From contig PBFW01000070.1 in assembly GCA_002719955.1 (NCBI GenBank), forward strand, positions 186,001 to 250,000: a stretch of DNA of 64,000 nucleotides, read 5' to 3'. Below, piece after piece: positions 45,580 to 53,709 of this stretch. The stretch is from Deltaproteobacteria bacterium (GTDB taxonomy: Bacteria > Myxococcota_A > UBA9160 > UBA4427). Position 1 is the first letter of the stretch. Each line of letters opens with the position of its first letter. The position numbers were made by a program, and so were the translations under genes. A model generated the notes under the pieces. The model was not told the origin of the DNA. It did not search any database and saw only the letters and a program-made list of their open reading frames with translations.

Positions 45580-46638
45580 ATGTCTGCAGAGGATGGAGCC
45601 GCTTCGAGCACAGAAGCGAGTGGGCCCTATTACCACCTGCGCGTTGCCGATGTCATCGTGGAGACGGCCGACTCGAAATCCATCGTCCTGGAGGTACCCG
45701 CGGAGTTCGCCGAGCGTTTTTCCTATGAGGCCGGTCAATTCTTGAGCTTTCGCGTCGAGGTCGCGGGCCATCGGCTGGTCCGCTGCTACTCGCTCGCGAG
45801 TGCGCCTGGTCTCGACGCCGGTCACAAAGTGACCGTCAAGCGCGTCGTCGACGGTCGCGCATCGAACTGGATGAATGATGAGGTCTCGGCGGGAGATGAA
45901 CTCGAAGTGATGCCGCCAGCCGGCGTCTTCGTTCTGCGTGAAAGCGATCAGCCGCTGGTGCTCTTCAGCGGCGGCTCGGGAATCACGCCCTGTATCTCGA
46001 TCCTCAAGACGGCGCTCGCGACGACATCCCGCCAGATCAAATTGCTCTACGCGAATCGCGACGATCGCTCCATCATTTTCAAGGATGAGCTGAACGCGAT
46101 GCTCTCGCTGCATGCCGATCGGCTCGAGATCGTCCATCGGCTCGACGATGTGCACGGGTTCTGCGATGCGGCGCTCATCGTCCAGGAGATCGGTCCGCGC
46201 ACGGACGCGGATTTCTACATCTGTGGCCCCGGGCCCTTCATGGACGTGGTCGAAACCGGCCTCGAGAGCCTTTCGGTCCCCTCCGACCAGATTCATATCG
46301 AACGTTTCGAGTCGCTCGATTCGCCGAGCGCCGCAGCCTCCGCTCCGGTCGACACGGCCGACGGTCAGGTCGTGACGATCGTGCTCGACGGCGATGAAAC
46401 CGATGTCGTCGCCGCTGAGGGGGAGACGATTCTCGCCGCCGCGCGACGGACCGGTCTCGAGCCGCCCTTCGCCTGCGAGGAAGCCTATTGTGGTTGCTGC
46501 ATGGCGAAGGTGGTCGAGGGTGAGGTCACGATGAAGATGAACGACGGCGGCATCGACCAGCGCCAGATCGACGAAGGCTGGGTCCTGACCTGTCAAGGCC
46601 TCGTGAAGGGCAAGGTTCGGGTCGAATATCCCGACTGA
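45580..46638 (+). CDS. Oxygenase reductase with FAD, NAD and [2Fe-2S] domains (KshB/PaaE-like)
   Basis: A 352-residue three-domain electron-transfer protein. The FAD domain has RCYSLASAPG (RxYS), the NAD domain has VLFSGGSGITPCISIL and YICGPGPFMD, and the C-terminal plant-type ferredoxin has CEEAYCGCCMAKV with the last Cys in LTCQG. The ferredoxin end (MKMNDGGIDQRQIDEGWVLT) resembles KshB, the reductase of 3-ketosteroid 9alpha-hydroxylase. PaaE and Hmp-like reductases are close alternatives. The steroid genes on both sides favour KshB, but no KshA oxygenase is in the window. Start ATG 45580. Confidence 0.85.
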   Translation: MSAEDGAASSTEASGPYYHLRVADVIVETADSKSIVLEVPAEFAERFSYEAGQFLSFRVEVAGHRLVRCYSLASAPGLDAGHKVTVKRVVDGRASNWMNDEVSAGDELEVMPPAGVFVLRESDQPLVLFSGGSGITPCISILKTALATTSRQIKLLYANRDDRSIIFKDELNAMLSLHADRLEIVHRLDDVHGFCDAALIVQEIGPRTDADFYICGPGPFMDVVETGLESLSVPSDQIHIERFESLDSPSAAASAPVDTADGQVVTIVLDGDETDVVAAEGETILAAARRTGLEPPFACEEAYCGCCMAKVVEGEVTMKMNDGGIDQRQIDEGWVLTCQGLVKGKVRVEYPD

Positions 46639-46689
46639 CGCAGCGGCGCGCAGAACCGCTGGTCGCGCCGCGTCTCGTTGCGGCGATCG

Positions 46690-47352
46690 TCAGGCGTCGG
46701 GGTCGGAAAGCAGATCGAGCCCGACCATTCCGGCGAGTTCCGAAAGTGCGATCTCGGGTGCCTCGACCTTGATCGTGGCCATCCCCAGCGCCCGAGCGGG
46801 TTTCAGGTTGGCACCGATATCATCGAGGAAGACGACTTCTTCGGGGGGGCTCCCGAGTCGCTCACAGGCGAGGCGGTAGATCGCGGGGTCCGGTTTTCGC
46901 AGGCCCTCGACACTCGATTCGATGAATACGTCGAAGAATCCCTTGAGCGCGCGCGTGCCATCGCTTCGAATCGGATCCGCTTCCTCTTTTTCATTGTGGG
47001 CCCAATTGTTGGTGAGCGCGCCGACGCGGAAGCGCGCGGCGCGCAGCCTCTCGATTGCCGTGAGCATCGCCGGTCTCGCTGAAGCTTCGCCCGCTATTCG
47101 ATTCATCATTACTCGGGCGTCCATTTTGAGTCCTGCGGCTCGGCAATCCGCCTCGAAGGCCGGGTAGAAGATTTCGAGCCCGATTTCTCCGCGTTCGAGA
47201 CGTGACCACGCACCCGTGGGCGCGCTCATGGCGGCGACGCGGTTGATCGCGTTGCGCTCGAGTCCGAGTTCGGCCTCGTAGTCTCGAATGGCCTGGAGAG
47301 GCGAACCCAGGACGACGCCGCCGAGATCGAAGAGGACTGCCGTTCTACTCAT
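46690..47352 (-). CDS. HAD-superfamily hydrolase
   Basis: A 220-residue haloacid-dehalogenase-like protein. Motif I is FDLGGVVL: the nucleophile Asp is present, but the second Asp position is Gly (DLGG), as in epoxide-hydrolase N-domain and ACAD10-type members. Motif II is ALTNNW, the motif III Lys is in GLRKPDPAIYRLA, and motif IV is VVFLDDIGANL. A phosphatase role is possible, with the caveat that lack of the second Asp is often seen in dehalogenase-like subfamilies. It starts 10 bp after the ATP-grasp gene, so it is the third gene of that operon. Confidence 0.85.
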   Translation of the reverse strand: MSRTAVLFDLGGVVLGSPLQAIRDYEAELGLERNAINRVAAMSAPTGAWSRLERGEIGLEIFYPAFEADCRAAGLKMDARVMMNRIAGEASARPAMLTAIERLRAARFRVGALTNNWAHNEKEEADPIRSDGTRALKGFFDVFIESSVEGLRKPDPAIYRLACERLGSPPEEVVFLDDIGANLKPARALGMATIKVEAPEIALSELAGMVGLDLLSDPDA

Positions 47353-47362
47353 GGGGTGCAGC

Positions 47363-48643
47363 TTAGCAACCGAATACCCCACGTCGGGCGGCGCGCAGCG
47401 TCTCCGGGTCGCGCGAGAAGACCAGGACCGGTCTCGGGTCCAGCGGGTCATTCTTCGTCGAGAGGTCGAGCAGGATCGCGTCGTCCGGAAGCCCCGTCAC
47501 GAGGCGATCTCGCCAATTCCCGCCTTCGTCGTCCTGATAGGTGAGGGCAAATCCGCGTCGATCGCCGGGAGTCAGCGAGAGGGCTTCACGCACGATGGGG
47601 AGCGCGCGGCGTACGAGCCCGATGGTGACCAGCCCCATCGTCGTCCGTGCATTGAACTCTACCGCTCCCCGCATGCGTTCGCGGGCGGTGCGGTCATCCT
47701 TCGCGCCTTCGCGATAGCGGAAGGAGTCGACGCCACAGGGGCCCGTGAAGCCGAGCGCGTACGCGCGGGATGCGACGGCGGCGGCGTCGGCGCGGAGCGT
47801 CTCGTCCTCGGGGTCTCCCGAGAAGACCCGACCCCGCGAGTCGACCTCACCGCAGTGCCCGCGATAGAGGCCACTCGGGGTCGACCACATTTCGAGGGAT
47901 CCGAGAATCGTAGGGAGGCCGTCCCTTTCCTCCCGACGGGGGACCATGAGCGATACCGAATAGTCGCCGACGCGATCTACCCAGGGCTCGAAGATCGCTC
48001 CGCCGCGTTCGGCGAGGCGCGGCAAGGCCCCGCGTACGTCCGGGGTGTCGACGCGGTCGCGTCCAGCGACGCGCCCCCGTCCGCTGCTTCCGATGCGCGG
48101 TTTCAGCGTGAAGCGGCGCTCGCTCCACGCCGGCCAGTTCGCCAACTCGTGGTCGAGGCGCGGCAGGAGTTCGTCGGGCGCGCGCAGCGCTTTGCTTTCG
48201 AGGATCCTCACGAGGGGCGCGAGTTGGCGCGGTGCGAGCCCGAGTTCCGCGGCGGCCGCAACCGCAAAAGCCTTGTCGTGAACGGATCCGACGGTCGCGG
48301 GTGAGGGTCCGAAGAGTTCGGTCGCGAGCTTTGCGCGGGTCTCGTTCGCGAGCGATTCCGTGTTGAGCCAGGCGAACGGGCCCGGAGTTCCGACGAGCCA
48401 CTCGAAGGCCGGAGGATCCGCGGGAGATTCGAAAGCCGTCGGCCAGAGCTCATTGCGATGGAGCTTCGACCAATCGCCCCGCGCGTCCGGAACCCGCAAG
48501 CGCGCGTCGGAACCGAATAACAGGCACCATAGATGGGCGGCGGTTCGGACGCGTGGCTGATCGCGATAGGCGCGCCAATCGTCTCCCTCTTCAGCACCGA
48601 GATTCGGGAGGAGGTCGATCCCTTCACGGACGGTGATGCTCAT
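47363..48643 (-). CDS. ATP-grasp-like protein of unknown function
   Basis: A 426-residue protein with ATP-grasp features in order: RRFTLKPRIGSSGRGRVAG (phosphate-binding loop, about residue 175), GAIFEPWVDRVGDYSVSLMV, GFTGPCGVDSFRYREG and GAVEFNARTTMGLV (metal-binding ExN). Such enzymes ligate a carboxylate to an amine or thiol using ATP. The substrate is unknown. Its start overlaps the stop of the DUF455 gene by four bases (ATGA), and the HAD gene follows after 10 bp. I know of no described pathway with this trio. Confidence 0.75.
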   Translation of the reverse strand: MSITVREGIDLLPNLGAEEGDDWRAYRDQPRVRTAAHLWCLLFGSDARLRVPDARGDWSKLHRNELWPTAFESPADPPAFEWLVGTPGPFAWLNTESLANETRAKLATELFGPSPATVGSVHDKAFAVAAAAELGLAPRQLAPLVRILESKALRAPDELLPRLDHELANWPAWSERRFTLKPRIGSSGRGRVAGRDRVDTPDVRGALPRLAERGGAIFEPWVDRVGDYSVSLMVPRREERDGLPTILGSLEMWSTPSGLYRGHCGEVDSRGRVFSGDPEDETLRADAAAVASRAYALGFTGPCGVDSFRYREGAKDDRTARERMRGAVEFNARTTMGLVTIGLVRRALPIVREALSLTPGDRRGFALTYQDDEGGNWRDRLVTGLPDDAILLDLSTKNDPLDPRPVLVFSRDPETLRAARRGVFGC

Positions 48644-49602
48644 GTCGTGGACTTCTCCTCGGGGCCGGCCCCGCTGTCCCCCCCCGCGGTGCGCGCCGCT
48701 CCGTGCCTCCTCTCTGGGTTCGACCGGGCTCGCCGCACGTATTCGATCAGGGCCTCGCTCAGGCCTGCGCGCCGGCGCGGAGCGACTTCGAAGCGTCGAC
48801 CCTTTGCGCGGGCCGGACCGAGCGGGAAGGGGACCGCCTCGAGATAGGCCTCGAGATCATCGGCTTCCTTCTCGGCCGGGTTCTCTCCCGCCCTGGCGAG
48901 GGCCCTTCGATTCGCATTCGTGAGCCGCGCGAGCCAGTGGGCGGCCAGGGCGACGTGCGCTACCTCCTCGTCGTGCACGGTCTGACAGACCTCGGCACTC
49001 TCGGCGTCCCCCGCCGCTGCAAAACCGTCGCGATAAGTCAGGCTGAAGTCGAGGTTCGCCTGTTCGAGAGTGAGGCCCATCGCCGCAAGGAATGCGCGAG
49101 GGCCAGCTGGAGAGGCGGCGATCACGGGTGCCTGGCGCCAGAAATAGTCAGAGTGATCACCGGTCTCGAAGGTCGCACCGTGGGCTTCGAGCCGGTCGAG
49201 ATAGAGCCGACAATGTCTCTGCTCGTCGACCAATGCGGAGAGTAATCCTCGTCGCAGCGCTGCTGGAAGCTCGGGCCATCGCACCAGGGCCCACGCGAAA
49301 TATTCGACCGCTTGAAGTTCGTGGTGCGCGAAACGCGCGAGGCAAAGGATCCGTTCTTCCGGTTCGTGCAGGCGTCCGGGTCGGGGTAGCCGATCGCTGC
49401 CGCCGGCCATGCGCAGACCGGCGTCGCGGACGGGACGATCGATCTTGACTGCGGGCCCCGAGGGTGTGTCCGCTAAATCTGTACGATCGACCCCGAGCGG
49501 TGGGGTGAGTTTCGTCTCCAGATCTCCGCTCCTCAGGAGCCGAAGGCAGAAGGCGCGTATGCTGTCCGGCGATCCGAGTTGGCTTCGCGGGGGGGATTCC
49601 AT
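48640..49602 (-). CDS. DUF455 ferritin-like protein
   Basis: About 320 residues starting MESPPRSQLGSPDSIRAF. The DUF455 N-terminal segment FCLRLLRSGDLETKLTPP is followed by a ferritin-like four-helix region with metal ligands ARFAHHELQAVEYFAWALV, DEQRHCRLYLDRL, LTLEQANLDFSLTY and VHDEEVAHVALAAHW. Two ExxH/DExxH pairs suggest a di-iron or di-manganese centre. Function in the family is unknown. It is the first gene of the operon with the ATP-grasp and HAD genes. Its 5' side faces the KstR-like regulator with two operators in between, so steroid control is possible. Confidence 0.82.
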   Translation of the reverse strand: MESPPRSQLGSPDSIRAFCLRLLRSGDLETKLTPPLGVDRTDLADTPSGPAVKIDRPVRDAGLRMAGGSDRLPRPGRLHEPEERILCLARFAHHELQAVEYFAWALVRWPELPAALRRGLLSALVDEQRHCRLYLDRLEAHGATFETGDHSDYFWRQAPVIAASPAGPRAFLAAMGLTLEQANLDFSLTYRDGFAAAGDAESAEVCQTVHDEEVAHVALAAHWLARLTNANRRALARAGENPAEKEADDLEAYLEAVPFPLGPARAKGRRFEVAPRRRAGLSEALIEYVRRARSNPERRHGAARTAGGDSGAGPEEKSTT

Positions 49603-49662
49603 GGCTCGGGGCAGGGTAGGCCATCTCGTGGCGGCCATGGTGGGAGCGGGCGACCTTCCAGC

Positions 49663-49676
49663 TAGAACGTGTTTCA
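49663..49676. promoter_or_regulatory. KstR-type operator 1
   Basis: TAGAACGTGTTTCA fits TNNAACNNGTTNNA, the core of the mycobacterial KstR operator. It lies 33 bp before the regulator ATG at 49709 and 60 bp before the divergent DUF455 start. Its centre is 22 bp from operator 2, two helical turns. Confidence 0.75.
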
Positions 49677-49684
49677 ATCCCGAG

Positions 49685-49698
49685 TGAAACGTGTTTCA
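49685..49698. promoter_or_regulatory. KstR-type operator 2
   Basis: TGAAACGTGTTTCA is a perfect palindrome of the same consensus, ending 10 bp before the ATG of the TetR gene. Its position implies autorepression. It also shows that the frame opening at GTG 49691 is not the real start. Confidence 0.8.
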
Positions 49699-49708
49699 AT
49701 CCCGCCCC

Positions 49709-50320
49709 ATGGCTGGCGAATCTCCTGAACCCCTGCTCGAGGTGCGCGCTCGTCGGATCATCGAAACGACGATCGAGCTGGCAGAAAAGGGGGGCTTTGA
49801 GGCGGTTCGCTTGCGGGATGTGGCGGACCATGCGGGGGTCGCGATGGGGACGCTCTATCGGCGCTTCCGGAGCAAGGAAGACCTGCTGGTCGCCGCGCTG
49901 GAGCTCGAGACGCGCGCGATGGCCGAGCGCGTCGAGCGGCGTCCGCCAAAGGGCGCGACGGCGAGTGAGCGCGTGGTGGGTTTCTTTGCGATGGCGACGC
50001 GCGGGATGCTGCGTCGGCCGAACCTGTCCCGGGCGATGTTGAGGGCTTCGGCGGTGGGGGAGGCGGTTCTGGTCGAGAAGGGCGAGATCTTTCATGACCT
50101 GATGCTGGGAATGGTCGTCGGCGCGATTCGTGGCACTCCGATTCGGATCGGGGGCGACACGTTGAGCGAGCGCGAGCGCTTGCTCGGCGAGGTCCTGAAT
50201 CAGATCTGGTTTGCCGTGATGGTGGGGTGGTCGAGCGGACTGCAGACGCGGGCCACGATCAACAAGCGAATGCGCGCCTCCGTCGAACTCGTTCTGGGCG
50301 ACCCGAAGCACGCTCCTTGA
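49709..50320 (+). CDS. kstR: TetR-family regulator, KstR-like
   Basis: A 203-residue TetR repressor. The DNA-binding domain reads RRIIETTIELAEKGGFEAVR, LRDVADHAGVAMGTLYRRF and RSKEDLLVAALELE. The ligand domain has MLRRPNLSRAMLRASAVGEA and EVLNQIWFAVMVGWSSG, resembling KstR, the cholesterol-catabolism repressor that senses 3-oxo-cholestenoyl-CoA esters. Four KstR-type palindromes lie at its own promoter, the fadE26/fdxD promoter and the OB-fold/ltp promoter. Start ATG 49709, downstream of operator 2. Regulator identity is supported jointly by protein and sites. Confidence 0.85.
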   Translation: MAGESPEPLLEVRARRIIETTIELAEKGGFEAVRLRDVADHAGVAMGTLYRRFRSKEDLLVAALELETRAMAERVERRPPKGATASERVVGFFAMATRGMLRRPNLSRAMLRASAVGEAVLVEKGEIFHDLMLGMVVGAIRGTPIRIGGDTLSERERLLGEVLNQIWFAVMVGWSSGLQTRATINKRMRASVELVLGDPKHAP

Positions 50321-50327
50321 GGCCTGC

Positions 50328-50343
50328 CACCCCGATCGGGGTG
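50328..50343. repeat. Perfect 16-bp palindrome after regulator gene
   Basis: CACCCCGATCGGGGTG lies 8 bp after the TetR gene stop. It can form a stem but no U-run follows on either strand. It may be a weak terminator or transcript-end hairpin between kstR and fadA5. Confidence 0.45.
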
Positions 50344-50431
50344 CTCACGATCAGTCGAGGCCCGTCACGCGAGCCCTGAGAAACGACCGCATCGAATCGA
50401 ATGCTTGCGGTCCATAGAAAGGTGAAAAAAA

Positions 50432-51610
50432 ATGAGAGAAGCAGTCATCGTCGAGGCGGTTCGATCGCCCATTGCACGAGGCAAGATGATCAAGGGTGAA
50501 CTGTCCGGTCTGCATGCGGCCCGGCTCCTTCGCAAGGTTCAGACCGCCGTTTGCGAGCGCGCGGGCGTTCCGACCCGGGATGTCGAACAGATCATCGGCG
50601 GCTGCGTAACGCAGGCCGGTGAACAGTCGAATAATATCACCCGTCAGGCCTGGCTCTCGGAGGGAGACGATTGGACTTGCGGCGGCACGACGATCGATAC
50701 CCAGTGCGGCTCCGGCCAACAGGCCAATAGCCTGATCAATGCACTCGTGAAGGGTGGCTCGATCGATGTCGGCATCGCGTGTGGTCTCGAGGTCATGAGC
50801 CACGTTGGCCTCGGTGCGAACGTGATCAATGGCCCAGGCTATTTCGTGCCCCCGGAGTGGCCCTGGGATTCTCCGCCGGACCAGTTCACGATGGCCCAGC
50901 GGATCGCGGACAACCGCGGGGTCACGCGCGAGGACGCGGATGCCCTCGGTCTGGCTTCGCAGCAGAAGGCGGCGACGGCGCGTGACGAGGGACGCTTCGA
51001 ACGCGAGATCGTGCCGATCGAGGCGCCGGAACTCGGTGAAAATGGCGAGCCGACCGGTAATACCGTGACGGTCAGCCGCGATCAGGGCATTCGCGAGTCC
51101 ACTCCAGAGGGGCTCGCGCAGCTGAAGCCCGTGATGGAAGGCGGCATCCACACCGCCGGCAACTCCTCGCAGATTTCGGACGGGGCCGCAGCTGTGCTGA
51201 TCATGTCGAAGGAAAAGGCCGACGAGTACGGTCTCAAACCTCGCGCGCGGATCCTGCAGGACGTGCTCGTCGGCACCGATCCCTATTACGGACTCGACGG
51301 ACCGGTGGACGCCACCAAGGCGATCGAGAAGAAGACGGGCATGAGCGTCCGCAACGATATCGATCTCTATGAGGTCAATGAAGCTTTTGCTTCCGTCGTT
51401 CTATCGTGGGCCGGCGTCAACGATATCGACATGACCAAGGTGAACGTCAACGGTGGTGCGATCGCGCTCGGTCATCCGGTCGGCGCGACCGGCTCTCGAC
51501 TCATCGTGACCGCGCTTCACGAGCTCGAGCGGACGGGCCAGGGGACGGCGTTCATCACGATGTGCTGCGGTGCGAATGTCGGCACTGGCACGATCATCGA
51601 GCGACTCTAG
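50432..51610 (+). CDS. fadA5: 3-ketoacyl-CoA thiolase, FadA5-like
   Basis: A 392-residue thiolase. Segments LSGLHAARLLRKVQTAV, VEQIIGGCVTQAGEQSNNIT, DTQCGSGQQANSLI (nucleophile Cys92), MEGGIHTAGNSSQISDGAAA, NEAFASVVLSWA, GGAIALGHPVGATGSRLI and the C-terminal MCCGANVGTGTIIERL match mycobacterial FadA5 (391 residues) closely from memory. FadA5 cleaves the 3-keto-acyl-CoA of the cholesterol side chain, releasing acetyl- or propionyl-CoA. ATG 50432 with GAAAGGTG upstream. It begins an operon with an SDR and an MBL-fold gene next to the KstR-like regulator. Confidence 0.9.
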   Translation: MREAVIVEAVRSPIARGKMIKGELSGLHAARLLRKVQTAVCERAGVPTRDVEQIIGGCVTQAGEQSNNITRQAWLSEGDDWTCGGTTIDTQCGSGQQANSLINALVKGGSIDVGIACGLEVMSHVGLGANVINGPGYFVPPEWPWDSPPDQFTMAQRIADNRGVTREDADALGLASQQKAATARDEGRFEREIVPIEAPELGENGEPTGNTVTVSRDQGIRESTPEGLAQLKPVMEGGIHTAGNSSQISDGAAAVLIMSKEKADEYGLKPRARILQDVLVGTDPYYGLDGPVDATKAIEKKTGMSVRNDIDLYEVNEAFASVVLSWAGVNDIDMTKVNVNGGAIALGHPVGATGSRLIVTALHELERTGQGTAFITMCCGANVGTGTIIERL

Positions 51611-51662
51611 ATATTGACGGAGCGGCTCCAGTGAGCGCGCATCGATTCAGGAGATTCGAATC

Positions 51663-52580
51663 ATGAATGAGTTGGACGGAAAGGTTGCGGTCGTCACCGG
51701 GGCGGGCCGTGGGCTCGGGCGCGCACATGCGCTCGAATTGGCACGCCTCGGCGCGCGCGTGGTCGTGAATGATCTCGGTGTGGCGTCGGATGGCAGCGGG
51801 CGCGACGAGTCGGCGGGCCAGGCGGTCGTCGAGGAGATCAAGTCGTCGGGCGGCGAGGCCATCGCGCATTTCGGTGACGTCGCGGATTGGGAAGACTCGA
51901 AGTCGATGATCGCGGCTGCGGTCGAGAGCTTCGGTGACTTCAATATCCTCGTCAGCAACGCGGGCTATTGCCGCGACAAGATGATCTTCTCAATGGATGA
52001 GGCGGATTTCGATTCGGTGATCCGTGTGCATCTGAAGGGGCATTTCTGCGGCATCCGCCACGCCAGCGAATATCTCCGCAACAAGGGCAAGGCCGAGGGG
52101 GAGGTCTATGGCCGCATTCTCAGCACCGCCTCGGAGGCGGCCTTCTTCGCGGACCCGGGTCAGCCGAATTATTCGGCCGCCAAGGCCGGCATCATCGCGA
52201 TCACGAATGGGGCCGCGCAGGCGCTGGCCAAATATGGTGTCACCGCGAACACGTTCATGCCGCGAGCACGAACGGCGATGACCCTGGTCGGCCAGACCGC
52301 CCAGTTCTTCGAAAAGCCGGAAGAGGGGTTCGACACCTTCGATCCAGATAATGTGTCACCGCTCGTCGGCTGGCTGGCCTCGCCTTCTGCAGCGAATGTC
52401 TCGGGCAATGTCTTCATCGTTTGGGGAAAACAGATTTCGGTCATGGATTACCCGAAGCGGGCAAGTGAGTTCGACAGCCCGGACGCGTGGAATCATGAAT
52501 CCGTGGGCGCGGCGCTCGGTGGCTTCTTCGAGGACCGGGAGCCTGTGAAGAACAGCTTCATCGTTCCGGCGGTCTTCTAA
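51663..52580 (+). CDS. SDR oxidoreductase, Hsd4A/MFE-2-like
   Basis: A 305-residue SDR with TGAGRGLGRAHALELA, VVVNDLGVASDGSGRDES (NAD-selecting Asp), SNAGYCRDKMIF and the catalytic YSAAKAGIIAI. The pattern is that of Hsd4A (Rv3502c), a (3R)-hydroxyacyl-CoA dehydrogenase/17beta-HSD acting on the sterol side chain just before FadA5. Located 52 bp after fadA5. The paralogue at 4856-5761 belongs to the ring operon. The C-terminal WGKQISVMDYPKRASEF replaces the usual product-binding tail, so substrate may differ. Confidence 0.88.
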   Translation: MNELDGKVAVVTGAGRGLGRAHALELARLGARVVVNDLGVASDGSGRDESAGQAVVEEIKSSGGEAIAHFGDVADWEDSKSMIAAAVESFGDFNILVSNAGYCRDKMIFSMDEADFDSVIRVHLKGHFCGIRHASEYLRNKGKAEGEVYGRILSTASEAAFFADPGQPNYSAAKAGIIAITNGAAQALAKYGVTANTFMPRARTAMTLVGQTAQFFEKPEEGFDTFDPDNVSPLVGWLASPSAANVSGNVFIVWGKQISVMDYPKRASEFDSPDAWNHESVGAALGGFFEDREPVKNSFIVPAVF

Positions 52581-52731
52581 GGGTGCGAGGGAGCCGGAAG
52601 GAAGAGGACCGAAGGTGTGGATGCCGGTCTCCTGGAGAGGGGTCGGCACCTCTCGTTTCGGGATGCTGTTGGGGGTGTTGCGAGTTGTGTAGGCTCGTCG
52701 CAGTGGCCATTCCGGTCCCGGGAGAGCGACG

Positions 52732-53589
52732 ATGGCGAGCGAGTTGAAGAGATGGCAGATCGGCGATGTGAAGGTCACGCGGGTCGTCGAGCAGGTCGCG
52801 CCGCTGCCTGCGGAGCAGTTGCTCGCGAATGTCGAGAAGGCTCGACTCGCCCAACATGCGGCCTGGCTCGTTCCCCATTTCATGAACGACGCGGGTGAGA
52901 TCCTGCTCTCGATTCATGCGCTCGTGGTCGAGTCCGCGGGCAAGACGATCGTCGTCGATACCTGTATGGGCAACGATCGGCAGTTGCCGCAGGGGATGGG
53001 GCCCTTCGAGACTCAATTCCTCGAAGAGCTGGAGACCGTCGTGAAGCGTGAGCAGGTCGACTATGTGATGTGCACGCATCTGCATTTCGATCACGTCGGT
53101 TGGAATACGATGCTCGTTGATGGAGAATTCGTCCCGACTTTTCCGAACGCGCGTTATCTCTTCGGCCGAGTGGAATACGAGCATTGGTCGACCGGCCCCG
53201 AGGACGAAAATATCGACTTCACCCACGGCGTGAAGCCGGTGGTGGATGCCGGGCTTCACGAACTCGTCGAATCGACCCATCGGATCACCGACGAGATCAT
53301 TCTCGAACCGACACCCGGCCACACGCCTGGGCATGTCAGCGTGAAGATCGAATCGAAGCGGGCACGGGCGGTGATCACGGGCGATATGGTCCACCACCCG
53401 GTGCAACTCGCCGAGCCGGGTTGGAGCAGCCATCCTGATTTTCAGGCCGAGCGGGCCATCGACACGCGGAAGGATTTCGTGGCGCGATACGGCGATACGG
53501 ATGTCCTGGTGATCGGTACGCATTTCGCGGGCCCGAGCGCCGGGAAGATCATCAAAGACGGGGATTCCTGCCGGCTCGAGTGTGATTGA
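52732..53589 (+). CDS. Metallo-beta-lactamase-fold hydrolase
   Basis: A 285-residue MBL-fold protein. The metal motif is THLHFDHVGWN; further ligands are in PTPGHTPGHVSV, VITGDMVHHP and VIGTHFAG. The order and spacing fit a di-zinc hydrolase of the lactonase/thioesterase branch without a signal peptide, so it acts in the cytoplasm. It lies 151 bp after the SDR in the fadA5 operon. I know no MBL-fold enzyme in the mycobacterial cholesterol pathway. A lactone or CoA-thioester of a steroid intermediate is a reasonable but untested substrate. Confidence 0.88.
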   Translation: MASELKRWQIGDVKVTRVVEQVAPLPAEQLLANVEKARLAQHAAWLVPHFMNDAGEILLSIHALVVESAGKTIVVDTCMGNDRQLPQGMGPFETQFLEELETVVKREQVDYVMCTHLHFDHVGWNTMLVDGEFVPTFPNARYLFGRVEYEHWSTGPEDENIDFTHGVKPVVDAGLHELVESTHRITDEIILEPTPGHTPGHVSVKIESKRARAVITGDMVHHPVQLAEPGWSSHPDFQAERAIDTRKDFVARYGDTDVLVIGTHFAGPSAGKIIKDGDSCRLECD

Positions 53590-53709
53590 TGCCCGCCGCG
53601 GGTGGTCCCTCCGGTGTGGTCGGGGCCTTCGTGACCCCGACCCCCGACCTTGCGGCCTCGCTTGTCTCGGATTTCGCGACTCGGTCTCCCATTTCCGCGA
53701 GCGGCGTCG

